Source: Sphingomonas sp. Leaf20
Lineage (GTDB): Bacteria > Pseudomonadota > Alphaproteobacteria > Sphingomonadales > Sphingomonadaceae
DNA: 64,000 nucleotides
Reading direction: 5' to 3'
Assembly (NCBI RefSeq): GCF_001421535.1
Contig: NZ_LMKN01000008.1
Location: 473,952 to 537,951 of the forward strand
Positions 20,215-29,124 of this stretch are shown one piece after another (position 1 is the first letter of the stretch; each line of letters starts with the position of its first letter). The position numbers were made by a program, and so were the translations under genes. Below the pieces are notes generated by a model that searched no databases, was not told the origin of the DNA, and saw nothing but the letters and a program-made list of their open reading frames with translations.

Positions 20215-21429
20215 ATGGTCATGGATCTCAGCTTCACGCCCGAGGAAGAATCGTTCCGCGACGAGGTTCGCGCCTTCTTCCGCGACAAACTTCCCGCCCG
20301 ACTGTCGACGCTCGTCCGCGAAGGCAAGCGGCTGCGCAAGGCGGACATGGAGGAATGGCACGCGATCCTGAACGAACGCGGCTGGCTTGCGAACCACTGG
20401 CCCGAAAAATGGGGCGGTCCGGGCTGGAGCGTGATCCAGCGGTTTATCTTCGACAACGAATCCGCGCTCGCGCACGCGCCCCGCGTCGTGCCGTTCGGCG
20501 TCAACATGCTCGGTCCGGTCCTGATCAAATACGGCTCCGAGGAGCAGAAGCAGACGTGGCTGCCGCGCATCCTCGACGGGTCCGACTGGTGGTGCCAGGG
20601 CTATTCGGAGCCGGGGGCGGGGTCCGATCTCGCGGGCCTCAAGACCACCGCAGTTCGCCAGACGCGGGAGGGTGGCGACGTCTATGTCGTCAACGGGCAG
20701 AAGACGTGGACGACACTCGGCCAGCATGCCGACATGATCTTCTGCCTCGTGCGCACCGATCCCGCCGCGAAGAAGCAGGAGGGCATCAGCTTCCTGCTGA
20801 TCGACATGAAGTCGCCCGGCATCGAGGTTCGCCCGATCACGCTGATCGACGGCGAGCAGGAAGTGAACGAGGTGTTCTTCACCGATGTCGAGGTGCCCGT
20901 CGCCAACCTCGTCGGCGAAGAGAACCAGGGCTGGACCTACGCCAAGTATCTGCTGACCTATGAGCGCACCAACATCGCCGGCGTCGGCTTCTCGATCGCG
21001 TCGTTCGAGCGGTTGAAGGAGGTGGCGCAGTCGCAACGGAAGAACGGGCGTGCGCTTGCCGACGACCCGCTGTTCGCGGCGCGCATGGCCAGGGTCGAGA
21101 TCGACCTCGCCAACATGCAGACGACGAACCTGCGCGTGCTGGCGGCGGTTGCGGGTGGCGGCGCGCCCGGCGCGGAGAGCTCGATGCTCAAGATCAAGGG
21201 CACCGAGATCCGGCAGGAGATCACCGCGCTGACCCGGCGTGCCTATGGGTCCTATGCCGCGCCCTACATACCCGAGGCGCTGGAGGCCGGCTGGAACGGC
21301 GAGGATGTCGGCCCGGAGGACGCGGCGATGGCGGCGCCGAGCTATTTCAACAATCGCAAGCTGTCGATCTTCGGCGGATCGAACGAGATCCAGAAGAACA
21401 TCATCTCCAAAGCCATATTGGGTCTCTGA
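20215..21429 (+). CDS. Acyl-CoA dehydrogenase (first of a pair)
   Basis: 404 aa FAD enzyme introducing an alpha-beta double bond in acyl-CoA. Typical stretches: MDLSFTPEEESFRDEVRAF at the N-terminus, CQGYSEPGAGSDLAGLKT near 125 (flavin-binding middle domain), VVNGQKTWTT near 157, and C-terminal IFGGSNEIQKNII. AAGGAG (20205-20210) lies 4 bases before ATG 20215 and 10 before ATG 20221. Its partner starts 4 bases after its stop; adjacent non-identical subunits of this type often form heteromeric dehydrogenases for branched, steroid or xenobiotic acyl-CoAs. Substrate unknown. Confidence 0.92.
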   Translation: MVMDLSFTPEEESFRDEVRAFFRDKLPARLSTLVREGKRLRKADMEEWHAILNERGWLANHWPEKWGGPGWSVIQRFIFDNESALAHAPRVVPFGVNMLGPVLIKYGSEEQKQTWLPRILDGSDWWCQGYSEPGAGSDLAGLKTTAVRQTREGGDVYVVNGQKTWTTLGQHADMIFCLVRTDPAAKKQEGISFLLIDMKSPGIEVRPITLIDGEQEVNEVFFTDVEVPVANLVGEENQGWTYAKYLLTYERTNIAGVGFSIASFERLKEVAQSQRKNGRALADDPLFAARMARVEIDLANMQTTNLRVLAAVAGGGAPGAESSMLKIKGTEIRQEITALTRRAYGSYAAPYIPEALEAGWNGEDVGPEDAAMAAPSYFNNRKLSIFGGSNEIQKNIISKAILGL

Positions 21430-21433
21430 GCAC

Positions 21434-22525
21434 ATGAACTTCGAACATAGCGATGACCGCCGGATGCTGGCCGACACGCTCGTCCGGGCGTTGCGCGACG
21501 GCTATCCCATCGAGACGCGCAACGCGGGTGCCTATGGCGAGGCGGGGTATGACCCGGCGGTCTGGGCGCAACTGAACGAACTCGGGATCGTGTCGGCGCT
21601 GTTCGACGAGGCCGCGGGCGGCTTCGGCGGCAGCGGATTCGACATCATGGTGGTGTTCGAGGCGCTTGGCCGCGCGCTTGTGGTCGAGCCGTTTCTCGGC
21701 GCGCTGATGGCAGGCCGGGCGCTCGCCGCGGGCGGCGGGCACGACGCCGCGCTGGCGGGCATCGTATCGGGCGAAACGATCGCGGCGTTCGCGCATGAAG
21801 ACGGCGCAACCCCGGTCACCGCGACGCCAAATGGCGATGGCTGGACGCTGAGCGGATCGAAGGCGGTCGTGCAGCAGGCGGGCGCGGCGTCGCTCCTCGT
21901 CGTCACGGTCGAGCAGGACGGGGATCCGCTGGTGCTGCTGATCGATGCGAAGTCGCCCGGCGTTTCGGTGCGCAGCTACAACACCGTCGAAGGCGGCGCG
22001 GCGGGCGACGTCTCGTTCGACGGCGTGACGGTCGCAGGTGATGCGCGGATCGGCAGCGAGGGGCAGGGCCAGGCGGTCGTCGACGCCGCGGTCGGCGCCG
22101 GGTTGCTCGCGCTATCGGCCGAGGCGGTCGGGGCGATGGACTTCGTCAAGGAGGCGACGCTCGGCTATCTGCGCGACCGCAAGCAGTTCGGCGTGCCGAT
22201 CGGCAAGTTCCAGGCGCTCCAGCACCGCATGGCAACGGTGCTGCTCGAGATCGAGCAGGCGCAGTCCGCGGTGATCAACGCGGCGACCGCGTTCGACGGC
22301 GACGACGTCACGGCGCGCAACCGCGCACTGGCCGCGGGGAAATACACGATCGGCCGGACCGGCGCGCTGGTAGCCGAGGAATCGATCCAGCTGCACGGCG
22401 GGATCGGCATGACGTGGGAATATGCGGTGTCGCACTATGCCAAGCGGCTCGTGATGATCGACCACCAACTCGGCGACGAGGACCATCATCTGCAACGCTA
22501 TATCGAGCTCGCAAAGGCCGCCTGA
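21434..22525 (+). CDS. Acyl-CoA dehydrogenase (second of a pair)
   Basis: 363 aa, shorter and more divergent than its upstream partner. Recognisable: MNFEHSDDRRMLADTLVRAL, a compact middle domain with DGWTLSGSKAVVQQAGAAS, and the C-terminal helical domain with DRKQFGVPIGKFQALQHRMA near 250 and SIQLHGGIGMTWEYAVSHYAKR near 320. Probably cotranscribed with the first gene and possibly its subunit partner. A hairpin with a short T-run follows. Confidence 0.9.
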   Translation: MNFEHSDDRRMLADTLVRALRDGYPIETRNAGAYGEAGYDPAVWAQLNELGIVSALFDEAAGGFGGSGFDIMVVFEALGRALVVEPFLGALMAGRALAAGGGHDAALAGIVSGETIAAFAHEDGATPVTATPNGDGWTLSGSKAVVQQAGAASLLVVTVEQDGDPLVLLIDAKSPGVSVRSYNTVEGGAAGDVSFDGVTVAGDARIGSEGQGQAVVDAAVGAGLLALSAEAVGAMDFVKEATLGYLRDRKQFGVPIGKFQALQHRMATVLLEIEQAQSAVINAATAFDGDDVTARNRALAAGKYTIGRTGALVAEESIQLHGGIGMTWEYAVSHYAKRLVMIDHQLGDEDHHLQRYIELAKAA

Positions 22526-22572
22526 GACGGCTCTGGGGAGACGCGTTGCCCGTCTCGCCGCAGGTACGATCG

Positions 22573-22604
22573 AAAGGCTCCGCCCCCTCCGGGACGGGGC
22601 TTTT
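22573..22604 (+). terminator. Probable terminator after the acyl-CoA dehydrogenase pair
   Basis: GCCCC (22582-22586) pairs with GGGGC (22596-22600), directly followed by TTTT; upstream AAAG (22573-22576) can extend the stem against CTTT. It lies between convergent genes. Confidence 0.45.
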
Positions 22605-22635
22605 CGACGGCCCGCCGGTCCAGCTGTCGCCGCGG

Positions 22636-22950
22636 TTATCCGCGCTTTGCGATGATGGGGCGCAGGCGGACTCCCAGACAGATCACGGTCGGCCAGAACA
22701 TCGTGTTGGCAATGTCGAGCAGCGTATCGTCCCAGCGCCACGAACCATAGTTCAAGCGGTCCATGATCTCGTTGAACGCCTCGCCGGCGGCGACGACGGT
22801 CAAGGGAATGAACGTCCCGAACGAGCGCCGCGTGATCAGCCGCGCGATCATCAGCAACGCCATGCCGGCATGGATATGAAGGATCGTGTCGGGGAGGCCG
22901 GTGCCGTCGCCGATCCAGTCGATCCACTGATGGTAGATTTTCGGTATCAC
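22636..22950 (-). CDS. Small hypothetical membrane protein
   Basis: 104 aa. An N-terminal amphipathic part (MIPKIYHQWIDWIGDGTG), then hydrophobic segments around 23-40, 45-58 and 82-95, separated by EAFNEIMDRLNYGSWRWDDTLLD. The pattern recalls small VanZ/DUF2238-like membrane proteins, where an acidic E-x-x-x-E-x-x-D stretch precedes a W-x-x-D motif, but I cannot name the family with confidence. Same strand as the desaturase gene, whose stop lies 76 bases upstream of this start; possibly cotranscribed. Confidence 0.6.
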   Translation of the reverse strand: MIPKIYHQWIDWIGDGTGLPDTILHIHAGMALLMIARLITRRSFGTFIPLTVVAAGEAFNEIMDRLNYGSWRWDDTLLDIANTMFWPTVICLGVRLRPIIAKRG

Positions 22951-23026
22951 AGATGCACTCCGGCGCGGACCGAAAAGGGTCCGCGCGGGGCTTAGCGTGC
23001 TACGGCGTCAAGCGATACCGGGGCGA

Positions 23027-24151
23027 TCACGCCCGCACGGCATTCCGGCACGCCTTGACGAGATTGACGACCAGCCCCGACAGCGTCGAATAATTCGCGC
23101 GGTGATAGGACGAACCGTCGCCGAGCTCTCCCGTCAGCCGCCGATGCGCCTCGGGCAGCGCATGATAGGGCAGCCCGGGGAGCAGGTGGTGCAGTGCGTG
23201 ATAGCGCAGCCCGACCGGTGCCCACACTTCGGCCAGAAGGCCGGGCGGCGGGACGTTGACGCTGTCGAGATACTGGTCGGTGATGCTCATCGCATCGCCC
23301 TCATTCTCCCAAAGATGCGCGACGAGCGTGCGGACCTGGTTGAGCACGGCGATCGCCGAGACGATGATCAGGAACGTCGCGGACGCCGCAAGCGGGAACA
23401 CGCCCGTCGCGGTCAGCACGACGAACGATATCGCCCAGATGCTCGCGGCGGTCTCCCAGATACGCCAGCTCCGCAGCGCCTTGCCCTCGGGCGACTTGCG
23501 GCGGAACTGGGGGTTGATCGCCAGCGCCGAATAGCGCGTCACGACGATCTCGCGCAGCTTGGGCGACAGCAGCGACAGCGGGGCGAGCACGCCGTAGCGC
23601 AGGATCAGCCCGATCGGGAGCAGCGCCGACACCAGGACGAACAGCCCGAGCGTCACCACCGGCCCGCGGGCGAGCGGCATGTATTCGGGATCGCGGTTGG
23701 TCCCGTAGCGCGTCTTGGCATGATGGAGCGTGTGAACGCCCTCGTACATCAGCGACGGCATCATGACGGGCACGCCGAACAGGATGTTCCACCCGGCGGT
23801 AAAGCCCGGCACCGCATTGGGCTTCATGTGCGACAGCTCGTGGATGAAGCTGAGCGCGCGGTACAGCGCGAGCACCGCGACGACTCCGCCGAGCAGCTTC
23901 GCCCAGAGCGGCGTCGCGACGATCGCCACCGCGAGCCCCGCATAGCCGATCCCGGCCGACGCGATCAGGTCGGTCCAGTACACGACCGGACGTGCGGCAT
24001 GGAGATCGCGCGTCAGCGTCGCCGCCGCCTTGATCATGGCCCCGTCTTCCTGCCCCAGCTGCGCGGCCTTCGGGCGCGCAACGGCCGCAGCCGCGCGTGC
24101 CAGCGGCTCGGCAAGAGGATCAGCGTTGATGAATGCGGTTGCCATGATCAT
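23027..24151 (-). CDS. Membrane fatty acid desaturase family protein
   Basis: 374 aa di-iron membrane enzyme. The three histidine clusters are HELSH near residue 104, HTLHH near 141, and YHALHHLLPGLPYHALPEAHRR near 315, in the order and spacing of the FA_desaturase family. About four to six membrane segments. It may introduce double bonds into acyl chains or hydroxylate/desaturate carotenoids or sphingolipids. Starts ATG 24151 or 24145. The 268-base stretch to leuC holds divergent promoters; I see no gene or strong structure in it. Confidence 0.85.
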   Translation of the reverse strand: MIMATAFINADPLAEPLARAAAAVARPKAAQLGQEDGAMIKAAATLTRDLHAARPVVYWTDLIASAGIGYAGLAVAIVATPLWAKLLGGVVAVLALYRALSFIHELSHMKPNAVPGFTAGWNILFGVPVMMPSLMYEGVHTLHHAKTRYGTNRDPEYMPLARGPVVTLGLFVLVSALLPIGLILRYGVLAPLSLLSPKLREIVVTRYSALAINPQFRRKSPEGKALRSWRIWETAASIWAISFVVLTATGVFPLAASATFLIIVSAIAVLNQVRTLVAHLWENEGDAMSITDQYLDSVNVPPPGLLAEVWAPVGLRYHALHHLLPGLPYHALPEAHRRLTGELGDGSSYHRANYSTLSGLVVNLVKACRNAVRA

Positions 24152-24419
24152 ACCATCTGGGGGTGACGTATCGTCGTCGATACAGAAGAATTCAGGCTGA
24201 AAAATGGTGATCGCGCCGGGGGAATCAACCAGCCGGGCGATGGCGTGGCGGTTGGGGCGGCCGACAGGGGTGGCACCGTCGTGGCTTTCGCCTCGGCAAG
24301 TCCCGTCGACATCATGCAGTGGAGGTCGTCACCGTTCAAGAAGCACGACCGGTCCAATTGACGCATGAAAATTGCCGCAAGCGTTTGCTCGGCAGCTATT
24401 ATCGGTTAACGGAGGCGTC

Positions 24420-25859
24420 ATGGCTTCCCGTCCGCAAACATTGTACGAAAAAATCTGGGCATCGCATGTCGTCGAGCGTCGCGACGACGGTACGTGCCTG
24501 ATCTATATAGACCGTCATCTCGTCCATGAGGTGACCAGTCCGCAGGCGTTCGAAGGGCTGCGCGTCGCCGGCCGACGCGTGCGGCGGCCCGACCTGACGC
24601 TCGCGGTGCCCGATCACAATTTGCCGACGACGGCGCGGGTCGATGCCGCGGGGGTGCCGCTGCCGATCGCCGACCCCGAAAGCGCGCAGCAGCTCGATGC
24701 GCTGCGTCGGAACACGACCGAGTTCGGCATCGACTATATCGACGCGACCGCGGCGGAGCAGGGGATCGTCCATGTCGTCGGCCCCGAGCTCGGTTTTACG
24801 CTGCCTGGCTCGACGCTGGTGTGCGGCGACAGCCATACGTCGGCACATGGTGCGCTCGGCGCGCTGGCGTTCGGGATCGGGACGAGCGAGGTCGAGCATG
24901 TCCTCGCCACACAGACGCTGTTGCTGAGCCAGTCCAAGACGATGGAGGTCCGCGTCGACGGCGTGCTCGGGTTCGGCGTCAGCCCCAAGGACGTGATCCT
25001 CGCGATCGTCGGCCGGCTGGGTGCGGCGGGCGGGACCGGGCATGTCCTCGAATATACCGGCGACGTGATCCGCGCGATGTCGATCGAGGGGCGCCTGACG
25101 GTCGCGAACATGTCGATCGAGGCGGGCGCGCGTGCTGGCCTCGTCGCGCCCGACGAGACGACGTTTGCCTATATCAAGGGGCGGCCGATGGCGCCGTCGG
25201 GTGAGGCGTGGGAGCGCGCGCTGGCCTGGTGGCGTACGCTGCCGAGCGATCCGTCCGCACGCTACGACGCCTCGGTCATCTTGCAGGCGAGCGACATCGC
25301 GCCCGGGCTGACCTGGGGGACGAGCCCCGAGGACGTCGTGCCGATCACCGGCCATGTCCCCGATCCGATGAGCTTCGCCGACCCGTCGAAGCAGGCGGCG
25401 GCGCGCAAGTCGCTCGAATATATGGGACTGACGCCGGGGACGGCGATGCAGAACGTCAGCATCCAGCACGTCTTCATCGGCAGCTGCACGAACAGCCGGA
25501 TCGAGGATCTGCGCGCGGCAGCGACGATCGCCAATGGCCGCCACGTCGCCGACGGGGTGCGCGCGCTGGTCGTGCCCGGGTCGGGGCTGGTCAAGCGGCA
25601 GGCCGAGGCCGAGGGGCTCGACCGGATCTTCACCAGCGCCGGGTTCGAATGGCGCGAACCGGGCTGTTCGATGTGCCTCGCGATGAACCCCGACAAGGTG
25701 CCGCCGGGCGAGCGCTGCGCATCGACGAGCAACCGAAATTTCGTCGGGCGGCAGGGGCCGGGTGCGCGAACGCATCTGCTGTCGCCCGCAATGGCCGCCG
25801 CGGCAGCGGTGACGGGCCATCTGAGCGACGTGCGTGATCTGATGAGGGGCGAAGTATGA
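24420..25859 (+). CDS. leuC: 3-isopropylmalate dehydratase large subunit
   Basis: 479 aa aconitase-family enzyme of leucine synthesis, isomerising 2- to 3-isopropylmalate with LeuD. Seen: [12 protein letters not shown] at the N-terminus, [43 protein letters not shown] (first [4Fe-4S] Cys) and [11 protein letters not shown] (remaining two Cys). GGAGG ends 4 bases before ATG 24420. The stop overlaps the start of a 54-aa gene. Confidence 0.97.
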   Translation: MASRPQTLYEKIWASHVVERRDDGTCLIYIDRHLVHEVTSPQAFEGLRVAGRRVRRPDLTLAVPDHNLPTTARVDAAGVPLPIADPESAQQLDALRRNTTEFGIDYIDATAAEQGIVHVVGPELGFTLPGSTLVCGDSHTSAHGALGALAFGIGTSEVEHVLATQTLLLSQSKTMEVRVDGVLGFGVSPKDVILAIVGRLGAAGGTGHVLEYTGDVIRAMSIEGRLTVANMSIEAGARAGLVAPDETTFAYIKGRPMAPSGEAWERALAWWRTLPSDPSARYDASVILQASDIAPGLTWGTSPEDVVPITGHVPDPMSFADPSKQAAARKSLEYMGLTPGTAMQNVSIQHVFIGSCTNSRIEDLRAAATIANGRHVADGVRALVVPGSGLVKRQAEAEGLDRIFTSAGFEWREPGCSMCLAMNPDKVPPGERCASTSNRNFVGRQGPGARTHLLSPAMAAAAAVTGHLSDVRDLMRGEV

Positions 25860-26020
25860 AGCGTGTGATGATCCTGCTGATGGCAGGCGCGGTGGTGAGC
25901 GGCGTCGCGGCGTACATGGCCGCGGCGCGGACCGTCCCCGGCACGCTCGGACGCGAAACCGCGCGCATTGCGGCCGGCCCGGAGGCCAGCGGCGGACGAA
26001 CGGCGGCCAGCGCGCGATGA
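25856..26020 (+). CDS. 54-aa membrane or exported micro-protein between leuC and leuD
   Basis: ATG 25856 overlaps the leuC stop as ATGA, and the TGA at 26018-26020 overlaps the leuD ATG at 26017 the same way, so this frame exactly bridges the two subunit genes. The product starts [20 protein letters not shown], a hydrophobic helix or signal peptide, then a short Arg/Ala/Gly-rich tail ending SAR. No family recognised. The double overlap strongly suggests it is translated, whether for its product or only to couple leuC and leuD translation. Confidence 0.75.
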   Translation: MKRVMILLMAGAVVSGVAAYMAAARTVPGTLGRETARIAAGPEASGGRTAASAR

Positions 26021-26646
26021 GGCCGGTCACGACGGTATCGGGGCGGGCCTATCCCTGGGGGGCGAAGAACGTCGATACCGACGTCATCATCCCCGCGCAC
26101 TGGCTCAAGACGATCACGCGCACGGGGCTTGGGCGCGGCGCGTTCGAGACGATCCGCGCGCAGCCGGGCAACCTGTTCGACGATCCCGAATTCGCCGGCT
26201 CGCCGATCCTGATCGCCGGGGACAATTTCGGCTGCGGATCGAGTCGCGAGCATGCCGCCTGGGCGCTCGCCGACATGGGCATCACCGCGGTGATCGCGCC
26301 CAGTTTCTCGGACATCTTCTCGGGCAACGCGTTCAAGAACGGCATCGTCGCGGTCGTCCTGCCGCAGGCGGCGGTCGACCGGCTGGTCGAGGTCGCAAAG
26401 ACCGATCCGGTGACGATCGACCTCGAATCGATGACCGTGACCACCCCGTTCCAGGACCGTTTCACCTTCGAACTCGATCCCTTTCGCCGCCAGTGCCTGA
26501 TCGAGGGGCTGGACGAAGTCGGTCTGACACTGGCAAGGGATACCGCGATTTCTAAATTCGAGGAGGCGGTGGTCGAACACCGCCCCTGGCTGGAGAGGAA
26601 AAGCGGATATGCGGGCATTGCTGTCGACGGCGCCGGGCGGACCTGA
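26017..26646 (+). CDS. leuD: 3-isopropylmalate dehydratase small subunit
   Basis: 209 aa swivel domain partner of LeuC. Conserved: [24 protein letters not shown] near the N-terminus, [21 protein letters not shown] near 67, and [14 protein letters not shown] near 98. Slightly longer than the classic ~200 aa. The 3' end overlaps the next gene by 38 bases in another frame. Confidence 0.96.
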   Translation: MRPVTTVSGRAYPWGAKNVDTDVIIPAHWLKTITRTGLGRGAFETIRAQPGNLFDDPEFAGSPILIAGDNFGCGSSREHAAWALADMGITAVIAPSFSDIFSGNAFKNGIVAVVLPQAAVDRLVEVAKTDPVTIDLESMTVTTPFQDRFTFELDPFRRQCLIEGLDEVGLTLARDTAISKFEEAVVEHRPWLERKSGYAGIAVDGAGRT

Positions 26647-27610
26647 AACTCTGACATTGTCCGAACTACCCGATCCGGTCGCCGGTCGGGGACAGGTCGT
26701 GATCGCGGTCAAGGCGTGCGCGATCAACTTTCCCGACGTCCTGATCATCGAGGACAAATATCAGTTCAAGCCCGAACGCCCGTTCGCGCCGGGTGGCGAG
26801 ATCGCCGGCGTCATCGATGCGGTGGGTGAGGGCGTCGAGGACTGGCAGGTCGGTGATCGCGTGATCGCGATGCTCGGCCATGGCGGCCTGTGCGAAAAGG
26901 TCATCGCCGACCCGGCCAAGCTGTACCGCCTGCCCGAAGGCCGCAGCTTTGCCGAGGGGGCGTCGCTGATCCTGACCTATGGCACGACGATCCACGCGCT
27001 GCTCGACCGCGGGCATATCGCAGCGGGGCAGACGCTGCTCGTGCTGGGCGCGGCCGGCGGCGTCGGGCTGGCGGCGATCGAACTTGGCAAGGCGTTCGGT
27101 GCGCGCGTCGTCGCGGCCGTCTCGTCGGATGAAAAAGCCGCCGCAGCGCGGGACGCGGGCGCGGACGAGACGCTGGTCTATGCACGCGCGCCGTTCGACA
27201 AGGACCAGTCCAAGGCGCTCGCCGAACAGTTCAAGGCGGCGGTCGGCAAGGGTGGCGCGGATGTCATCTATGATCCCGTCGGCGGCGATTATGCCGAGCC
27301 GGCGTTGCGCTCGATCGCCTGGGAGGGGCGGTATCTGGTAGTGGGCTTCCCCGCGGGCATCCCGCGCCTGCCGCTCAACCTGACGCTGCTCAAGAGCTGT
27401 GATGTGTGCGGCGTGTTCTGGGGCGCGTTCGCGGCGCGCGATCCAAAGGCGAACCAGGCGCATATCGAAACGCTGTTCGCGTTGTGGAAGGATGGGAAGA
27501 TCGCGCCGCGCGTGACCGAGGTCTTTGCGTTCGAGGAGGGCGGCAAGGCGATCGCCAAGATGGCGGCGCGTAACGCGATCGGAAAACTGGTCGTCGAGGT
27601 CGGCAGGTAG
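26609..27610 (+). CDS. NADPH:quinone oxidoreductase family protein (zinc-free MDR)
   Basis: 333 aa medium-chain dehydrogenase/reductase lacking zinc ligands. Seen: [31 protein letters not shown] (catalytic-domain signature), [30 protein letters not shown] (NADPH Rossmann motif near 147), and [17 protein letters not shown]. Probably reduces quinones or enals using NADPH. ATG 26609 lies within leuD, with AGAGGA about 9 bases upstream; the 38-base overlap suggests cotranscription with the leu genes, though a role in leucine synthesis is not implied. Confidence 0.9.
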   Translation: MRALLSTAPGGPETLTLSELPDPVAGRGQVVIAVKACAINFPDVLIIEDKYQFKPERPFAPGGEIAGVIDAVGEGVEDWQVGDRVIAMLGHGGLCEKVIADPAKLYRLPEGRSFAEGASLILTYGTTIHALLDRGHIAAGQTLLVLGAAGGVGLAAIELGKAFGARVVAAVSSDEKAAAARDAGADETLVYARAPFDKDQSKALAEQFKAAVGKGGADVIYDPVGGDYAEPALRSIAWEGRYLVVGFPAGIPRLPLNLTLLKSCDVCGVFWGAFAARDPKANQAHIETLFALWKDGKIAPRVTEVFAFEEGGKAIAKMAARNAIGKLVVEVGR

Positions 27611-27636
27611 AACGATCCGGCCAGGCCGGTGTCGGA

Positions 27637-27849
27637 TCACACCAGACTGATGACCAGCAGTGCGATCAGCAGCCAGAGCACGCTCGACAGCACGACGCCG
27701 TAAAACATGCCCTGCATCGCATGCGGACCACGCCGGCTTTTCGAGGTCGGAGCGGATGGGCTGAGGCTGGCCGACACGGACCGATGGCCCGACGCGTGCA
27801 AAATATGAGATCCTGCCATCATGCTCTCCATGTCCGTGTGCTGTGTCAC
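27637..27849 (-). CDS. Small hypothetical protein with C-terminal membrane helix
   Basis: 70 aa: a Ser/His-rich N-terminal part, then MFYGVVLSSVLWLLIALLVISLV as a C-terminal hydrophobic helix, resembling a tail-anchored membrane protein. ATG 27831 (MESMMAGSH) is an alternative start. The gene ends 27 bases from the stop of the convergent oxidoreductase gene. No family recognised; the coding call rests on the clean terminal helix. Confidence 0.5.
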   Translation of the reverse strand: MTQHTDMESMMAGSHILHASGHRSVSASLSPSAPTSKSRRGPHAMQGMFYGVVLSSVLWLLIALLVISLV

Positions 27850-27969
27850 GTGACCGTCTCATAATATGGTTAATCGACCGGGTTTGTTCCAGCCGGGAAC
27901 CAATTTATTGCGTTCACCTTGGGTGCTACCTATCTCAAGCGCCGAGACGCCGCAGGGGAAACAACCGCC

Positions 27970-28293
27970 ATGACGAGCTTTGACGATCGCGAACGGTCTT
28001 TCGAGGCAAAGTTCGCGCGTGACGAGGAAATGGCTTTCCGGATCACCGCGCGCAGGAATCGCCTTCTTGGTCAGTGGGCTGCGGCCGAGATGCGTTTGAC
28101 CCGCGAGGAAGCGGACGCCTATGCGACCGCGCTCGTCCATGCCGACCTGGAGGGCGGCGGCGATGACGACGTCGTCCGCAAACTGGTTGGAGATATGACC
28201 GCGGCGGGGCTCGATCACGACGAAGCGACGGTGCGCCGTGCGCTGGCGCAGCAGATGATCGAGGCGCGCCGTCAACTTATGGAGGCTCAGTAG
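27970..28293 (+). CDS. DUF1476 protein (ATP synthase inhibitor subunit zeta family)
   Basis: 107 aa, soluble and helical. It matches the alphaproteobacterial zeta subunit that inhibits F1-ATPase in Paracoccus: N-terminal FDDRERSFEAKFARDEEMAFRITARRNRLLG, then EADAYATALVHADLE and DDDVVRKLVGDM. The N-terminal ~20 residues are the inhibitory segment in Paracoccus; related alphaproteobacterial proteins vary in inhibitory strength. First gene of a run with bolA and a glutaredoxin. Confidence 0.92.
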   Translation: MTSFDDRERSFEAKFARDEEMAFRITARRNRLLGQWAAAEMRLTREEADAYATALVHADLEGGGDDDVVRKLVGDMTAAGLDHDEATVRRALAQQMIEARRQLMEAQ

Positions 28294-28297
28294 CCCG

Positions 28298-28528
28298 ATG
28301 CCGATGACTGCCGATGATATCAGCACGATGATCCGTATAGCGATCCCCGACGCGCAGGTCGAGATTACCGATCTGGCGGGCGACGGCGATCACTACGCCG
28401 CGAAGGTGACCAGCAGCAGCTTTGCCGGGCTAAGCCGGGTGAAGCAGCACAAGAGCGTTTACGATGCACTGGGCGGCCATATGGGCGGCACGCTGCATGC
28501 GCTCCAACTTACGACCGTGATTGCATAA
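28298..28528 (+). CDS. BolA/IbaG-family protein
   Basis: 76 aa BolA-fold protein; conserved pieces are GDGDHYAAKVTSSSFAGLSRVKQHKSVYDAL and LHALQLTT near the C-terminus. BolA-like proteins bind monothiol glutaredoxins through a shared [2Fe-2S] cluster, and the next gene encodes exactly such a glutaredoxin. ATG 28304 is an alternative start; GGAGG at 28280 is somewhat distant from either. Confidence 0.92.
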   Translation: MPMTADDISTMIRIAIPDAQVEITDLAGDGDHYAAKVTSSSFAGLSRVKQHKSVYDALGGHMGGTLHALQLTTVIA

Positions 28529-28538
28529 GGACGACGAC

Positions 28539-28865
28539 ATGACCGACGATACGAACGCCCGCATCGACGCGCTGGTTAAGGCCAATCCCGTGGTGCTGTT
28601 CATGAAGGGCAGCCCCCTGTTCCCGCAATGCGGCTTTTCGAGCCGCGCGATCGCGATTCTCAACCATCTCGAGGTCGAGTTCGAGACGGTCGACGTGTTG
28701 CAGGACCAGGGAATCCGTCAGGGCATCAAGGCCTATTCGGACTGGCCGACGATTCCGCAGCTATATGTCGACGGCGAGTTTCTCGGCGGCTCCGACATCA
28801 TGATGGAAATGTACGAGAGCGGCGAGCTGAAGCAGCTGTTCGAGGCGCAGAAGACGGCCAGCTGA
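28539..28865 (+). CDS. grxD: Monothiol glutaredoxin (Grx4/GrxD type)
   Basis: 108 aa with active-site CGFS (C31-S34) in FMKGSPLFPQCGFSSRA, WPTIPQLYVDGEFLGGSDIMMEMYESGEL for glutathione binding, and the usual length. It carries or transfers [2Fe-2S] clusters and partners with BolA-like proteins. AAGG sits 8 bases before ATG 28539. A strong hairpin follows the gene. Confidence 0.95.
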   Translation: MTDDTNARIDALVKANPVVLFMKGSPLFPQCGFSSRAIAILNHLEVEFETVDVLQDQGIRQGIKAYSDWPTIPQLYVDGEFLGGSDIMMEMYESGELKQLFEAQKTAS

Positions 28866-28884
28866 TTTCAGCGGATACCGGGTG

Positions 28885-28927
28885 AGGGTGGACGGTCGCG
28901 AGACTGGAATAGCGGGCCGTCCACCCT
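28885..28927 (+). terminator. Hairpin after the glutaredoxin gene
   Basis: AGGGTGGACGG (28885-28895) is perfectly complementary to CCGTCCACCCT (28917-28927), an 11-bp stem with a 21-base loop, 19 bases after the stop. No U-tract follows. The rest of the 259-base gap to the next gene shows nothing I can assign. Confidence 0.5.
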
Positions 28928-29124
28928 GCAAAGCGCTGAACGCTCGGTAACATCACTATCCTAGCACGCGCCGTGCCAATCCTGACCGATGACCGATTTC
29001 CGCGCGTCACGATGGTTAACCGGCCGATCGATACCCGGCCTCCTGTAAAGCTTTCCGACACAGGCCCGCGCGCCGCCGCACGGCCCCTCTTGCCTTGACA
29101 GCGCCGAGCCGCCATTTCCTGGCA

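Noticed and set aside
22997..24166. 389-codon plus-strand frame opposite the desaturase gene
   Set aside because: Arg/Asp/His-rich shadow; the minus strand has all three histidine boxes and membrane segments.
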